Part shown: one piece after another, positions 25,727-34,529 of the stretch
Numbering within the stretch: position 1 is the first letter of the stretch
Layout of the letters: every line of letters starts with the position of its first letter
Source: Micromonospora lupini str. Lupac 08
GTDB taxonomy: Bacteria > Actinomycetota > Actinomycetes > Mycobacteriales > Micromonosporaceae
Assembly (NCBI RefSeq): GCF_000297395.2
Contig: NZ_HF570108.1
Span: forward strand, 205,883 to 269,882
Reading direction: 5' to 3'
Length of the DNA: 64,000 nucleotides
Made by a program: the position numbers and the translations under genes
Notes under the pieces: model-generated
What the model was told of the DNA's origin: nothing
The model's database searches: none
What the model saw: only the letters and a program-made list of their open reading frames with translations

Positions 25727-26581
25727 GTGCGAGCACTTTTGACGAAAGTCGAGCAGGACTCCCGGCTGGACCGCGCGGGTGACCGGTTGCAGAAGGTCGT
25801 CCTCGGCACGCTGCGTCCGCGGCGGCTGCGGGACCTGCTGCACGGCGTGACGTTGGGGCATCCGCTGCACCCGGCGATGGTGCAGGTGCCGGTCGGCGCC
25901 TGGATCAGCGCCGCCGTGCTGGACCTGATGCCGGGCCAGCGCCGACCGGCCACCGTGCTTGTCGGCCTGGGCACCGTCAGCGCGTTACCGGCCGCGGTCG
26001 CCGGCCTGAACGACTGGGCGGTGCTGTCCCGGGACCAGCGCCGGGTCGGCCTGGTGCACGCCGCCGCGAACACCGTCGGCGTGGGCCTCTACGCCGGCTC
26101 GCTGGCGGCGCGGCTCTCCGGGCGACACGGCGTCGGTCGGGCACTCGGATTCCTCGGCCTCTCCGCCGTCAGCCTCGGCGCGTACATCGGTGGTCACCTG
26201 GCGTACAAGCAGGGCGCTCAGGTCAACCAGAGCGTGTCTGAGCTGCACCGGATGACCGACGGCTGGCACTCGCTTGCCGACATGGCGACCCTGCCGCAGC
26301 GCACCCTGATCACCCGGGAGGTCGACGACGACATCTCGGTGATCCTCTACCGCCACGGTGACGAGGTCACCGTGATGCTTGAGCGCTGCCCGCACCAGAG
26401 CGGACCGCTCGGCGAGGGCGAGGTCCAGGAGATCGACGGCCACGCCTGCGTGGTCTGCCCGTGGCACGGCAGCGCGTTCCGACTCAACGGCGGCGAGGTC
26501 GTGCAGGGGCCCTCCGGCAACGACCAGCAGATCCTGCCCACGCGAATCCAGGACGGCGTCCTCCAGACCCGCCTGCCCTGA
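25727..26581 (+). CDS. DUF2231 membrane domain fused to Rieske [2Fe-2S] domain
   Basis: 284 residues from GTG at 25727 (GGGAAG nine bases upstream). The first about 160 residues are a DUF2231-type region with about four membrane segments. The last about 100 residues are a soluble Rieske ferredoxin-like domain with both cluster-binding boxes, CPHQSG (about 221) and CPWHGSAF (about 244). The combination suggests a membrane-anchored electron-transfer protein. In known actinobacterial homologues the role is undetermined. It stands alone with no obvious redox partner. Confidence 0.82.
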   Translation: MRALLTKVEQDSRLDRAGDRLQKVVLGTLRPRRLRDLLHGVTLGHPLHPAMVQVPVGAWISAAVLDLMPGQRRPATVLVGLGTVSALPAAVAGLNDWAVLSRDQRRVGLVHAAANTVGVGLYAGSLAARLSGRHGVGRALGFLGLSAVSLGAYIGGHLAYKQGAQVNQSVSELHRMTDGWHSLADMATLPQRTLITREVDDDISVILYRHGDEVTVMLERCPHQSGPLGEGEVQEIDGHACVVCPWHGSAFRLNGGEVVQGPSGNDQQILPTRIQDGVLQTRLP

Positions 26582-26664
26582 CACGCTCCGCCAAGCCCGA
26601 CCGGTCGGCTTCGTCGGTGCCGACCAGTCGGCAGCTCTCTCGGCACGCGCCGTCGGCTGACAGG

Positions 26665-28083
26665 TCAGCCGCGTCGGTGCCGACCGGTCGACGGCTCGTC
26701 CGACGCGGCATCCCAGCCGGGCCCGCCGGCGGCCAGTCCGCGCTGGTCACCGCCGGTCCAGCCTTCCTCGCCGGTCCAGCCCTCGTCGCGGGCCCAGCCT
26801 TCGTCGCCGGTCCAGCCTTCCCTGCCGGCCCAGCCTTCGTCCCCGGTCGGGCCCGGCGCGCCGCTGACGGCTGGGCCTCCGGTCGGTGCTGCCGTGCTCT
26901 CGGTGGCGGCTGCCGCGCGGCCGGCGGCCCACGCGGCGCCGCTGCTCCGACGACCGCTGCGGGAGCTGCCACTGCTCCGACCCGCGCCGCCTCGGGGCAC
27001 GCGGGTGTTCGTCGTCAACCGAGGGGCGGCACCGGCGGTGGCCGGCCGGCGGCGCAGCCCGAGAACCGCGCCGATCTGCGCGCCCACGATGCTCGCCACG
27101 GCCAGGACGGCGGAGACCGCCAGCGGTCGGTTCACCCGGTCGGTGGCCCCGGCCCGTGCCGCGCCGACGGTCATCGTGGGTTCCTGACCTGTCGACTCCG
27201 TACCGCCGGGGGGTGCCTGCTCCGTCCGCTCCGGCGCGGTCCGCTCCGGCGCCGGCCGCGGGGCCGGCGGCTTGGGCGCGGCGGGACGGCGGACGAGTTT
27301 GCCGGTGGCGTGCGTGCGGGCGCCCTGGTCGGTGGCCTCCGCCGGCAGCCGGAGCAGCTGGCCGGGGCGAATTCGATCCGGGTCGTCCAACCGGTTCAGC
27401 TTGGCGAGCTGTCGATAGTCGCCGAACTCGTCGAGGTACCGTTCGGCCACCTCGCCGAGATAGTCGCCCCGCGCCACCCGATACACCGGAGCGGCCTGGT
27501 CACCGCCGCCCGGCCCAGGTGGCGCGACCAGTCCGAGCGGCCCGCTGCCGGCCGCTCTGACCGGCCCGCTGCCGGTCGTCGCGAGCGGCCCGCTCCCGGC
27601 CAGTCCGAGCGGGCCACTTCCGGGCAGTCGGGCCGCGCTTGTCGACGCGCTCGACTGGGCGTACGCCGGACCGGTGTAGACCGCGGCGGCGCTGGCGGCG
27701 GCCGGGCTGGCCGCGAGGATCAGCGCGACCGAACTGACAAGCGCGGCGGCGGCCTTCTGCTGGCGGCTCATCCCCGGCAGCTTCGGCGCCGGCCGACGCA
27801 GGCTCTGCGCACCCAGTTCGACCACGACGGAGAAGGCGAACGTGGCCCAGCCGAACCAGCCGGCCAGCGCCAGGGCCCGCAGGAAGAGCTGCCCGTCGTC
27901 GCGGCTGGTCAGGGCGGTGCCCATCTCGGCGAGGGAGGGCAGATGGTCGGGCAGGGGATTGCCCGCGAAGGCGAGCAGCGCGACGGGCGCGCCCACCACC
28001 AGAGCGCAGAGCACGACGAGCGCGCCGACGCCGGTGAGGACGCGTCCGGTCCGCCGTACGACGGACCGACCCGATGCGGACAT
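26665..28083 (-). CDS. LysM-domain membrane protein of the Tad locus
   Basis: 472 residues. Two to three membrane segments lie in the first 140 residues (LTGVGALVVLCALVVGAPVA, then around 70-90 and 118-135). A linker with repeated GSGPLG units is followed by a LysM domain beginning YRVARGDYLGEVAERYL (about 205-255), a Pro-rich stretch, another membrane segment (VSAVLAVASIVGAQIGAVLG, about 325-345), and a C-terminal tail with five GWTGDE-like hexapeptides. LysM binds peptidoglycan glycan chains, so this could anchor the pilus machinery to the wall. It is last in the Tad operon, 14 bp after the TadG-like gene. Many actinobacterial LysM proteins at this place also carry a BTAD regulatory domain; this one does not. 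Confidence 0.72.
   Translation of the reverse strand: MSASGRSVVRRTGRVLTGVGALVVLCALVVGAPVALLAFAGNPLPDHLPSLAEMGTALTSRDDGQLFLRALALAGWFGWATFAFSVVVELGAQSLRRPAPKLPGMSRQQKAAAALVSSVALILAASPAAASAAAVYTGPAYAQSSASTSAARLPGSGPLGLAGSGPLATTGSGPVRAAGSGPLGLVAPPGPGGGDQAAPVYRVARGDYLGEVAERYLDEFGDYRQLAKLNRLDDPDRIRPGQLLRLPAEATDQGARTHATGKLVRRPAAPKPPAPRPAPERTAPERTEQAPPGGTESTGQEPTMTVGAARAGATDRVNRPLAVSAVLAVASIVGAQIGAVLGLRRRPATAGAAPRLTTNTRVPRGGAGRSSGSSRSGRRSSGAAWAAGRAAAATESTAAPTGGPAVSGAPGPTGDEGWAGREGWTGDEGWARDEGWTGEEGWTGGDQRGLAAGGPGWDAASDEPSTGRHRRG
26752..26841 (-). repeat. Five 18-bp tandem repeats in the LysM gene
   Basis: Five consecutive 18-bp units, consensus GCCGGTCCAGCCTTCGTC on the plus strand, encode the GWTGDE/GWTGEE hexapeptides near the C-terminus of the LysM protein. 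The units differ by one to four bases. Confidence 0.8.
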
Positions 28084-28097
28084 GGCGGCCTTCCTTC

Positions 28098-28529
28098 CTA
28101 CGGTCCTGCGGTGATGGCCCGCGCGGTCGCCTCGCCGCTGACGGTGACCCGGTCGGCGAAGCCGAACAGCCCGAGCATCGAGCGGCGGTAGGTGATCGTG
28201 ACGCGTACCCGGACGACGGTCTCCCCGGCGATCTGCGGGAAGCTGACGGTGTGGCCGGTGGTCCCGGCGGTGGAGAGGTAGTTGGCGACCGCGATGCGGG
28301 CCTGCCGCTGGTCGATCCGCGTCGGCCCACCCTCGATCGCGGTGGCCCGGTCGATGGCCTGCCCGCCCGCGCGGGCCGCCTCGGCGGCCAGGTTGTCGGC
28401 GTGCTGCAGCGTGCGCAGTTGCCCGGCGCCGTCGAAGGAGAGCCCGACGATGGCCAGTACGCCGACCATCGCCACCGCCAGGAAGATGCTGACCCTCCCG
28501 TGGTCGCCGGACAGCGGACGGCCGTTCAT
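28098..28529 (-). CDS. TadG-like pilus assembly protein
   Basis: 143 residues. The N-terminus GRVSIFLAVAMVGVLAIVGLSFDGA is the single membrane helix of Flp-pilus TadG-like proteins, followed by HADNLAAEAARAGGQ. The remainder is an extracellular beta-rich stretch. Such pseudopilin-like proteins contribute to assembly or tip structure of the Tad fibre. Start overlaps the preceding gene's stop by 4 bp, so translation is coupled. Assignment within TadE/TadF/TadG is by resemblance only. Confidence 0.75.
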   Translation of the reverse strand: MNGRPLSGDHGRVSIFLAVAMVGVLAIVGLSFDGAGQLRTLQHADNLAAEAARAGGQAIDRATAIEGGPTRIDQRQARIAVANYLSTAGTTGHTVSFPQIAGETVVRVRVTITYRRSMLGLFGFADRVTVSGEATARAITAGP

Positions 28530-28993
28530 CCCCGGCTCCGGTAGCGGTCCAGTGGCGAGGTGAACCGTGCCACGATGCGGTTCTCGCTTGGCATCCCGGG
28601 CACGGCGGCGAGCCGCAGGTCGCGGAACGACACCTGACAGACGATCTCGACGGTGACCGTGGCGTCCTGCCCGAGCGCGCTGCGGTAGGCGTCGTCGAAG
28701 CTGGTGGCCGTGCCGCCGACCGAGCCGGTGAACCTCAGCGTCGGAGCGCCGGTGCAGGCCAGACCCCGCCAGTCCAACTGTTGGCGGGCCGCGTCCCGGG
28801 CCGCCTTCCGGGCGTCGCCCGCAGTCCGGGAGATCGAGGCGGCCCGGGACGCGTCGTGAGCGGCGGTGTCGAGCGCCTCGGCCGCCACCGCGCTGCGCCC
28901 GGCCACGCCGGCCAGCACCATCAACGCGATGAAGGCGGGCGCGAGCACCGCCACCTCGATGGAGACCGAGCCCCGCTCGGCGGCCCGGTTCAC
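28526..28993 (-). CDS. TadE-family pseudopilin
   Basis: 155 residues. ERGSVSIEVAVLAPAFIALM is the TadE hallmark: a short charged leader, then a helix with Glu at position five, which prepilin peptidase cleaves before. The remainder is an extracellular domain containing two Cys residues (about 79 and 121) that could form a disulfide. It overlaps both neighbours by 4 bp in the operon. Confidence 0.82.
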   Translation of the reverse strand: MNRAAERGSVSIEVAVLAPAFIALMVLAGVAGRSAVAAEALDTAAHDASRAASISRTAGDARKAARDAARQQLDWRGLACTGAPTLRFTGSVGGTATSFDDAYRSALGQDATVTVEIVCQVSFRDLRLAAVPGMPSENRIVARFTSPLDRYRSRG

Positions 28994-29433
28994 GGCGGGG
29001 TCACCCGCTCCACCGTCCCGTGCGCGGTCTGCCGCACCGCGAAGTCCACGCCGGGCACCACCGACAGGGACCGGCCGGTCACCGTGCAGGTCACCTCGAT
29101 CGCGGTGGTCACACAGGCCGGACCGATCTTCTCCCAGCCCACCAACCAGCTGCCCGCGGCGGTCAGGAACCGGGTGGCGCTGGCCTTCCCGGCCTCGTCC
29201 GACGCGTTGTACACCCGCTGGGCGTTGACCCCGCTCTGCGCGGCGTTCAAAGCGGTGGAGCGGGCCAGGAACACGGCCGCGACCTGGATCGAGGCGAACA
29301 GGAGCACCAGGATCAGCGGCATCATCACGGCCAACTCCACCGGGTTGGCGCCCCGCTCCCGGTCACCGGCCGCGAGGCGGCACCGGACGGCGCGAACCGT
29401 CCGGCGCCACTTCGGGAACGCGGCTCGGCGCAT
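28990..29433 (-). CDS. TadE-family pseudopilin
   Basis: 147 residues. The helix RGANPVELAVMMPLILVLLF carries the conserved Glu after Val and follows a 30-residue basic leader. ARSTALNAAQSGVNAQ continues the typical TadE pattern. Two Cys residues (about 105 and 115) may pair. Together with the next gene it probably forms the minor-pilin heterodimer of the Tad pilus. Confidence 0.82.
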   Translation of the reverse strand: MRRAAFPKWRRTVRAVRCRLAAGDRERGANPVELAVMMPLILVLLFASIQVAAVFLARSTALNAAQSGVNAQRVYNASDEAGKASATRFLTAAGSWLVGWEKIGPACVTTAIEVTCTVTGRSLSVVPGVDFAVRQTAHGTVERVTPP

Positions 29434-29438
29434 GTCGG

Positions 29439-29642
29439 CTACTTCGGGTTCGCGTGGCCCGGAATGGCATTCATCCAGTCCCTGGCCTTGGTGAGGGCCA
29501 GGCCGGTGACGATTGTCGCCACGAAGACCAGACCGAAGATGATCACGGCGGTGGGTACCGGGCTGTCGCCGCGCTCGGCGTCCCGCCGCAGCTCGGCGAA
29601 GCGCGTCGTCACCACGACGTGCAGGTAGGTGAGGATGGACAT
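29439..29642 (-). CDS. Small Flp/Fap-type pilin
   Basis: 67 residues with an N-terminal amphipathic leader (about 1-25) and one hydrophobic helix PVPTAVIIFGLVFVATIVTG. Its size and position between TadC and the TadE-like genes fit the major Flp pilin. It lacks the classic Gly-x4-Glu-Tyr processing site, as is common for actinobacterial Flp-like proteins, so processing by the prepilin peptidase at 36776-37486 is uncertain. Confidence 0.65.
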   Translation of the reverse strand: MSILTYLHVVVTTRFAELRRDAERGDSPVPTAVIIFGLVFVATIVTGLALTKARDWMNAIPGHANPK

Positions 29643-29666
29643 GGCGTACTCCTTCTCGGGGTCGGA

Positions 29667-30539
29667 TCAGACACGGGCGATGAACGGATAGACGACGAAG
29701 CCGAGCAGCACGAAGACGAGCAGCGCGCCCGGGATGTCGAGTCGGCTGGTCACGCCCTCGGCGCGGGCCAGGTTGTCGGTGCGGATCTGGTCGCGCAACG
29801 AGTCGGCCCGGCTGCGCAGGGTCTCGTGCACCTGCGCGCCCTCGCTGCCGGAGGAGCGCATGATCGCCCCGACGTCGCCCAGCTCCGGGATGCCGATCTT
29901 GTCGGCGAGGTCACGCAGCTCGTCCCAGGGCGCGTGCATCTGCATCTGGGCGATCTTCAGCGACTCCTGAAGCCTGTCGAACACCCAGCCGTCGCAGACC
30001 GCCGCGGCCCGCTCCAGCGACTGCACCGGCCCGTGCGCGGCGGAGAGTTGCAGGGCCACCAGATCCAGGTACGTGCAGACGGCCTGGCGGAACTCGTCGC
30101 GGGCGGCGTCCGCCTTGGCAAGCACCGAGCGGTGCGCCAGCAGGCCGGCGATCAGCGCCATGCCGAGGCCACCCAGCACCGGTACGACAAGCGGCAGTGA
30201 CACGCCGAGCACGAACAGCGCCACCCCGAGCAGGGTCGGCGTGGCCAGTCCGATGAGCGCGGACAGCAGCACCGACAGCGCGTACTGCTCGGAGGTCTGA
30301 CCGATCAGGGCGAGCTGCCGGTGCGGTGGTCGCAGCCAGCGGGACGGTCCGGTCAGCCAGTCCAGCCGGCGGGAGGCGGGAGCGGCCACCCGCCCGGTGC
30401 CCGGCGGCTGGTGCAGGCGGCGCAGCGCCGGCCCGAGCGCGGGGGTCGCCGGCACCAGCTCCCGGACCACCAGAAACAGGCCCAACCCGATCGTCGCCCC
30501 GCCACAGACCGCGACGGCGAGGTACCAGTTGAGGATCAT
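29667..30539 (-). CDS. tadC: Type II secretion F-domain protein (TadC-like)
   Basis: 290 residues. There is an N-terminal membrane helix, two helices around 95-145, a cytoplasmic T2SSF four-helix bundle (about 155-260) with the region TYLDLVALQLSAAHGP, and a final helix ALLVFVLLGFVVYPFIA. It pairs with TadB as the inner-membrane platform of the Tad pilus, driven by TadA. It lies 43 bp after tadB. Confidence 0.85.
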   Translation of the reverse strand: MILNWYLAVAVCGGATIGLGLFLVVRELVPATPALGPALRRLHQPPGTGRVAAPASRRLDWLTGPSRWLRPPHRQLALIGQTSEQYALSVLLSALIGLATPTLLGVALFVLGVSLPLVVPVLGGLGMALIAGLLAHRSVLAKADAARDEFRQAVCTYLDLVALQLSAAHGPVQSLERAAAVCDGWVFDRLQESLKIAQMQMHAPWDELRDLADKIGIPELGDVGAIMRSSGSEGAQVHETLRSRADSLRDQIRTDNLARAEGVTSRLDIPGALLVFVLLGFVVYPFIARV

Positions 30540-30582
30540 CGCGACCGCCTTCCGGTGCCGCGCCGCACCGGGCTGCTCGCGC

Positions 30583-31485
30583 TCACGCGATCACCTCCTG
30601 GGGGTCGGGCGCCGGCAGGAACCGGGCCGGCCGCTGCGGCTGGCTCATCGACCGCACCCAGGCCAGCAGACCGATGAAGGCGGCGCCGAGCGCGGCCATC
30701 ACCACCTGACCCGTCGGAGTGCCGTACGGCTTGATGTATTCGGTGTTGACCAGCCCGTACGCAAGCGTCGCCAGCGTCATCCCGGTCAGGAAGCGGACCG
30801 CGAACCGGGGCTGGGTGCGCTTGGCCTCGATCTCCCGGCGGGTCGCCACCTCCGCGGCCGCCGCGCCGGCGATCGAGCCGAGCACGTCGCCCAGCCGTTC
30901 CCCCCGGTCGGTGAGGTGCAGGATCAGGGCCGCCACCACCTGGTCGCAGACCGGGTCGGCGATCTCGTCGGCGAACGCCAGCAGCGCGGAACGGGCCAGC
31001 CAGCCGGCCTGCAACCGGGCGGCGAGCAGACGTACCTCGTCCTCGATGCCGGGTGGCACGCTGCCGATCGTGCTGATGATCGCCTGTTGCAGGCCCTGCC
31101 CCGTACCGGAGACGTCCTTGAGCCGGCGGGTCCACTCGCCGACGGCCTCGATCCGGGCGATCGCCCGCTGCTCGGCCTTGCCCACGGCGAACAGCCACGG
31201 CGCGCCGGGCACCGCCACCGCCACCAGCAGGCCCACCACCGGCAGGCCGGTCAGCAGGAACGCCAACGCCCCGGCGACCACCGCGGCGAGCAGCAGCGTC
31301 TGGTAGGCGTGCCGCTCGGCGGGGGTGGCGCCGGAGCCGCGCCAGAGGCGGCCCAGGCCGGGCCCCGCTCCCGGGCCGGGTCCGGCGGGCCGACGGGTGC
31401 CCACCAGCGCGACGACCGCCAGCAGCAACCCGGCCACACAGGCGGCCCCGGAGACCACCGCGATCAACTCCAGGCTGTTCCCCAT
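30583..31485 (-). CDS. tadB: Type II secretion F-domain protein (TadB-like)
   Basis: 300 residues. N-terminal and central membrane helices flank a T2SSF domain (about 100-230), with GTGQGLQQAIISTIGSVPPG typical of TadB, and a final helix VVMAALGAAFIGLLAWV. It lies four bases after tadA, so cotranslation is likely. With TadC it forms the platform for pilus extension. Confidence 0.85.
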   Translation of the reverse strand: MGNSLELIAVVSGAACVAGLLLAVVALVGTRRPAGPGPGAGPGLGRLWRGSGATPAERHAYQTLLLAAVVAGALAFLLTGLPVVGLLVAVAVPGAPWLFAVGKAEQRAIARIEAVGEWTRRLKDVSGTGQGLQQAIISTIGSVPPGIEDEVRLLAARLQAGWLARSALLAFADEIADPVCDQVVAALILHLTDRGERLGDVLGSIAGAAAAEVATRREIEAKRTQPRFAVRFLTGMTLATLAYGLVNTEYIKPYGTPTGQVVMAALGAAFIGLLAWVRSMSQPQRPARFLPAPDPQEVIA

Positions 31486-31489
31486 CAGG

Positions 31490-33031
31490 TCACCGCCGGG
31501 CCAGTCGGGTCTGCCGGGGACGCCGCCAGGCGCCCGTGCCGGCCTCGATCCAGCGGGTCAGCAGCCGGACGTCGTATCCCACCCGCAGCAACTGGTCGCG
31601 GACCCGTTCCGGCAGGTGGCGGGGGACGGCGCGGCCGTCCGGACCGGGACCGAAGACGGTGGTGGTGGTGATCCGTCCGGCCTCACCGGCACCGATCACC
31701 TCCTCCACGTGCGAGACGAACCGGTGCTTACGGCCGCCGATCGCGCTCTCGTCCTCGATGGTGACGTAGACGATCAGGTCGAGGGCGTTGCCGGCCATCC
31801 GGCGGGCCTGGTCGACTGTCATCTCCCGGCCGTGCGCCAGCGCCAGCTCGACGATCCGTTCACCCACCCCCGCCGCCGTACGGGCGTGAATGGTGCACAT
31901 CGAGCCCCGGCTGGTGGTCATCGCCTGGAGCATCGGCACGATCTCCCGGGACCGCACCTCACCCACGATGATGCGCAGCACGCCCATCCGCAGCGAGAGC
32001 GGGATCAGGTCTGCGATCGTCACCTCACCCGCGGGTCGGCCGTCGAAGCCGCGCTCGCCGTGCCCCTCCCGCGCCTCGAAGCTCATCACCGCCCGGTGTC
32101 GCTCGCGGCGGCGCGCCGGCAACAGTTCCCGGCTCTCCTCCAGCAGCACGTACGGCTCGTCCGGCGGGATCTCGTTCATCAACGCCCGGATGATCGTGGT
32201 CTTCCCGGCACCCGCCAGCCCCGCGACCATGATGTTCAACCCGGCGCGCATCGCCGCACGCAGGAAGTCGCGCAGCAGGGGGTCGATCATCTCGTCCAGG
32301 TCACCCCGGGCGCCGGCCACGTCGTCGAGGCTCACGTCCAGGGTGTTGTGCTTGCGGATCACCGCGTACGGGCGGTGGCTGACCAGGAACACCGCGGCCA
32401 GTCGACTGCCGTCGGGCAGTTGCAGGTCCAGGGTGGGCTTCACCGTGGACAGTGACCGTTCGGTCGCGCCGGCCCGCCGCGCCGCCGCCTGGAGGATCTC
32501 CACGAGTTCGGCGTCGCTGTCGGCGATCGGCTCGGCCCAGTCCACCCCACCGCCGTGCCGGGTGATGCGCACCACGTCACAGCCGAGGATGTGCACCTCC
32601 TCGATGGTGTCGTCGACAAGCAGGGTCTGCAGCCGGCCCAGCCCGACCAGCTCGGCGGTCACCTGGTCGAGCAGCAGGCGCTCCTCGCCTGCGGCCATCG
32701 GTGTCCCGGCGCGACGGACCGCGTCCGCGTACTCCGCGACCACCGTGACGGCCAGTCGGGCCCGCTCGGTGTCCTCCTCGTCGACCGTGAACTCCCGGCC
32801 GCGCTGCCACAGGGTGAGCCGTTCGGTGAGTTCCCGACGCAGTTCCCGGACCACCTGGAAGTCGATCCGGGGTCGCGGCGCCACCTCCGGCGGTGGCGTG
32901 GCGGTGGGCATCGGCTGCGGTACCGCAGCCGACTGGTGGTGCCGCCCGTTCGGCGGGGCCAGCGGCGGCGCCGTGGACGTCGCGCCCGGCGGCTGCTGAC
33001 GGGGGTCGGTGGAGACGGGCTCAAACCGCAT
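31490..33031 (-). CDS. tadA: Tad pilus secretion ATPase (TadA/CpaF)
   Basis: 513 residues from ATG at 33031. After a Pro-rich N-terminus (about 1-60) comes the CpaF/TadA N-terminal domain and a RecA-like secretion ATPase core: Walker A AGLAGAGKTTIIRAL (about 270), Asp box with LLEESRELL, Walker B RIIVGEVRSREIVPMLQAM and the His box CTIHART. The hexameric ATPase powers pilus assembly at the membrane. It overlaps the CpaE-like gene by 11 bp. Confidence 0.93.
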   Translation of the reverse strand: MRFEPVSTDPRQQPPGATSTAPPLAPPNGRHHQSAAVPQPMPTATPPPEVAPRPRIDFQVVRELRRELTERLTLWQRGREFTVDEEDTERARLAVTVVAEYADAVRRAGTPMAAGEERLLLDQVTAELVGLGRLQTLLVDDTIEEVHILGCDVVRITRHGGGVDWAEPIADSDAELVEILQAAARRAGATERSLSTVKPTLDLQLPDGSRLAAVFLVSHRPYAVIRKHNTLDVSLDDVAGARGDLDEMIDPLLRDFLRAAMRAGLNIMVAGLAGAGKTTIIRALMNEIPPDEPYVLLEESRELLPARRRERHRAVMSFEAREGHGERGFDGRPAGEVTIADLIPLSLRMGVLRIIVGEVRSREIVPMLQAMTTSRGSMCTIHARTAAGVGERIVELALAHGREMTVDQARRMAGNALDLIVYVTIEDESAIGGRKHRFVSHVEEVIGAGEAGRITTTTVFGPGPDGRAVPRHLPERVRDQLLRVGYDVRLLTRWIEAGTGAWRRPRQTRLARR

Positions 33032-33821
33032 CCGGCACCCCCTGCTGCACCGGCCACGCCAGCCGTGCCCGCCGACGTTCCAGCAGCGCACCGACCGGGA
33101 CCTCAAGCGCGGCGGCCGCGCGCAGCAGTGGCCGTCCGGATCGGACGGTCCCACCGAGGGCGAGCACCCCTGCGGTACGCGGATCGTGCGGCAGTCGGGC
33201 GATCACCGGCAGTTTCAGCCCTCGACTGATCTCCGCGCGTCCGTGCCCGTCGCCGACCAGCAGCAGCCGTAGGGTGCCCGGCGGCACCCGGTGTTCGGCG
33301 AAGTCCCGCTCGATCGTGGTGACCACCGCCCGGGTGCCGGACAGGTCGGGCAGGTGGGCCCGGGTCACCAGCAGCACCACCGAGGCGGCCCGCAGCAGTG
33401 GCCACGGCGGGCCGGTGACGTGCAGCCGGCCGCAGTCGACGAGCACGTCGTAGCCGGGGGTTCCCCGGTCCAGGGCGTTGAAGTAGTCGGCGAAGCGCTG
33501 CCAGAGCGGGTTGACGCTGCCGGACTGCGCCGGGTCGACAAGGCCGGGCAGCAGCAGCCGTTCCCGGCGCGGCGCGTCCAGGTCGACCAGCTGGGACCAG
33601 AACGCGGTCTCCAGGTTGCCGTCGCGCAGCTCCCCGACGGCCAGCTCGCCGATGCCGCGCGGCCCGTCGAGCTGACCGCCCAGGTAGCCGGCGAGGATCG
33701 ACCCGCCGGCCGGGTCGCACTCGGCGAGGACCAGCCGGCGGTGCCAGGTCAGGGCGCAGGCCAACGCCGAGGTGGTCACGCCGGGCGAGCCCTTCGCGGA
33801 CACCAACGCGATGATGGCCAT
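33021..33821 (-). CDS. CpaE/TadZ-like ParA-family ATPase
   Basis: 266 residues from ATG at 33821. It begins IIALVSAKGSPGVTTSALA, a deviant Walker A (KGSPGVTT) of ParA/MinD relatives, and continues with LVLAECDPAGG. Tad-associated members (CpaE/TadZ) position the pilus machinery in the cell. The N-terminal receiver-like domain of canonical CpaE is absent. It is two bases after the SAF gene and overlaps tadA. Confidence 0.8.
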   Translation of the reverse strand: MAIIALVSAKGSPGVTTSALACALTWHRRLVLAECDPAGGSILAGYLGGQLDGPRGIGELAVGELRDGNLETAFWSQLVDLDAPRRERLLLPGLVDPAQSGSVNPLWQRFADYFNALDRGTPGYDVLVDCGRLHVTGPPWPLLRAASVVLLVTRAHLPDLSGTRAVVTTIERDFAEHRVPPGTLRLLLVGDGHGRAEISRGLKLPVIARLPHDPRTAGVLALGGTVRSGRPLLRAAAALEVPVGALLERRRARLAWPVQQGVPDAV

Positions 33822-33823
33822 GC

Positions 33824-34483
33824 TCAGGCCGCCTCGGTCAGCACGACGGCGATCCGCTCCTGGGCGGCCAGCGCCACCACTGCGGGTACGTCCCGGACGA
33901 GCAGCGCCAGGTACAGCACCTTCTCGTCGTCCGTCGGGCTGACCATGTCGATGACGGTGGCCGCGAACCGGGTGCCCGCACCGGCCGCCGCCCCGGTGGC
34001 GTTCTCGTCCGGGGTGCTGACCAGCAGCACCTTGTCTCCGGGGTGCAGCTCGCGGGCCGGCACCTGGGCGGTCTTCAGGCCGAGCGCGATCTGCTGCTGA
34101 CCCGGGCCGAGCATCGGGTCGTCGGTGACCTGCCCGAGGGTGAGCAGGGTGCCGGGCACCAGCGCGACGGCGGCCCGCTTGCCGACCACCTCGTCCAGCC
34201 GGCCCGCGGGCACCGGGTGCAACCCCTGGCCGCCGGCAACCTGCACGGTGATCAGATCGGCGGCGCTGACCTCCCGACCCACCTCCACCGGCCGGGCCAC
34301 CGCGAGGTAGCTGCCGGTGGCCCGGACCGAGGTGACCGCGAACGCGGCCCCCAGCCCGCCGAGGGCGATCAGGAGGACGGCGAGACCCAGCAGCCCGGGG
34401 CGGACGCGGCGCTGCCGGACCACCTTGGGCGGGCTTACCGGCGCGTCCACCGGCCCGGTCGCGTTGCGCGTAGCCAGACTCAC
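33824..34483 (-). CDS. SAF-domain protein (CpaB/RcpC-like)
   Basis: 219 residues. One membrane helix (LLGLAVLLIALGGLGAAFAV, about 31-50) is followed by a SAF domain (about 60-125, ARPVEVGREVSAADLI) and a C-terminal domain (about 125-215) of RcpC type. Known relatives thread or stabilise the Flp pilus outside the membrane. It is in the Tad operon upstream of the CpaE-like gene. Confidence 0.8.
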   Translation of the reverse strand: MSLATRNATGPVDAPVSPPKVVRQRRVRPGLLGLAVLLIALGGLGAAFAVTSVRATGSYLAVARPVEVGREVSAADLITVQVAGGQGLHPVPAGRLDEVVGKRAAVALVPGTLLTLGQVTDDPMLGPGQQQIALGLKTAQVPARELHPGDKVLLVSTPDENATGAAAGAGTRFAATVIDMVSPTDDEKVLYLALLVRDVPAVVALAAQERIAVVLTEAA

Positions 34484-34529
34484 CGTTCGATCTCCATTCC
34501 GGACTGTGGGGCTCGCTGAACCGGCTCAC

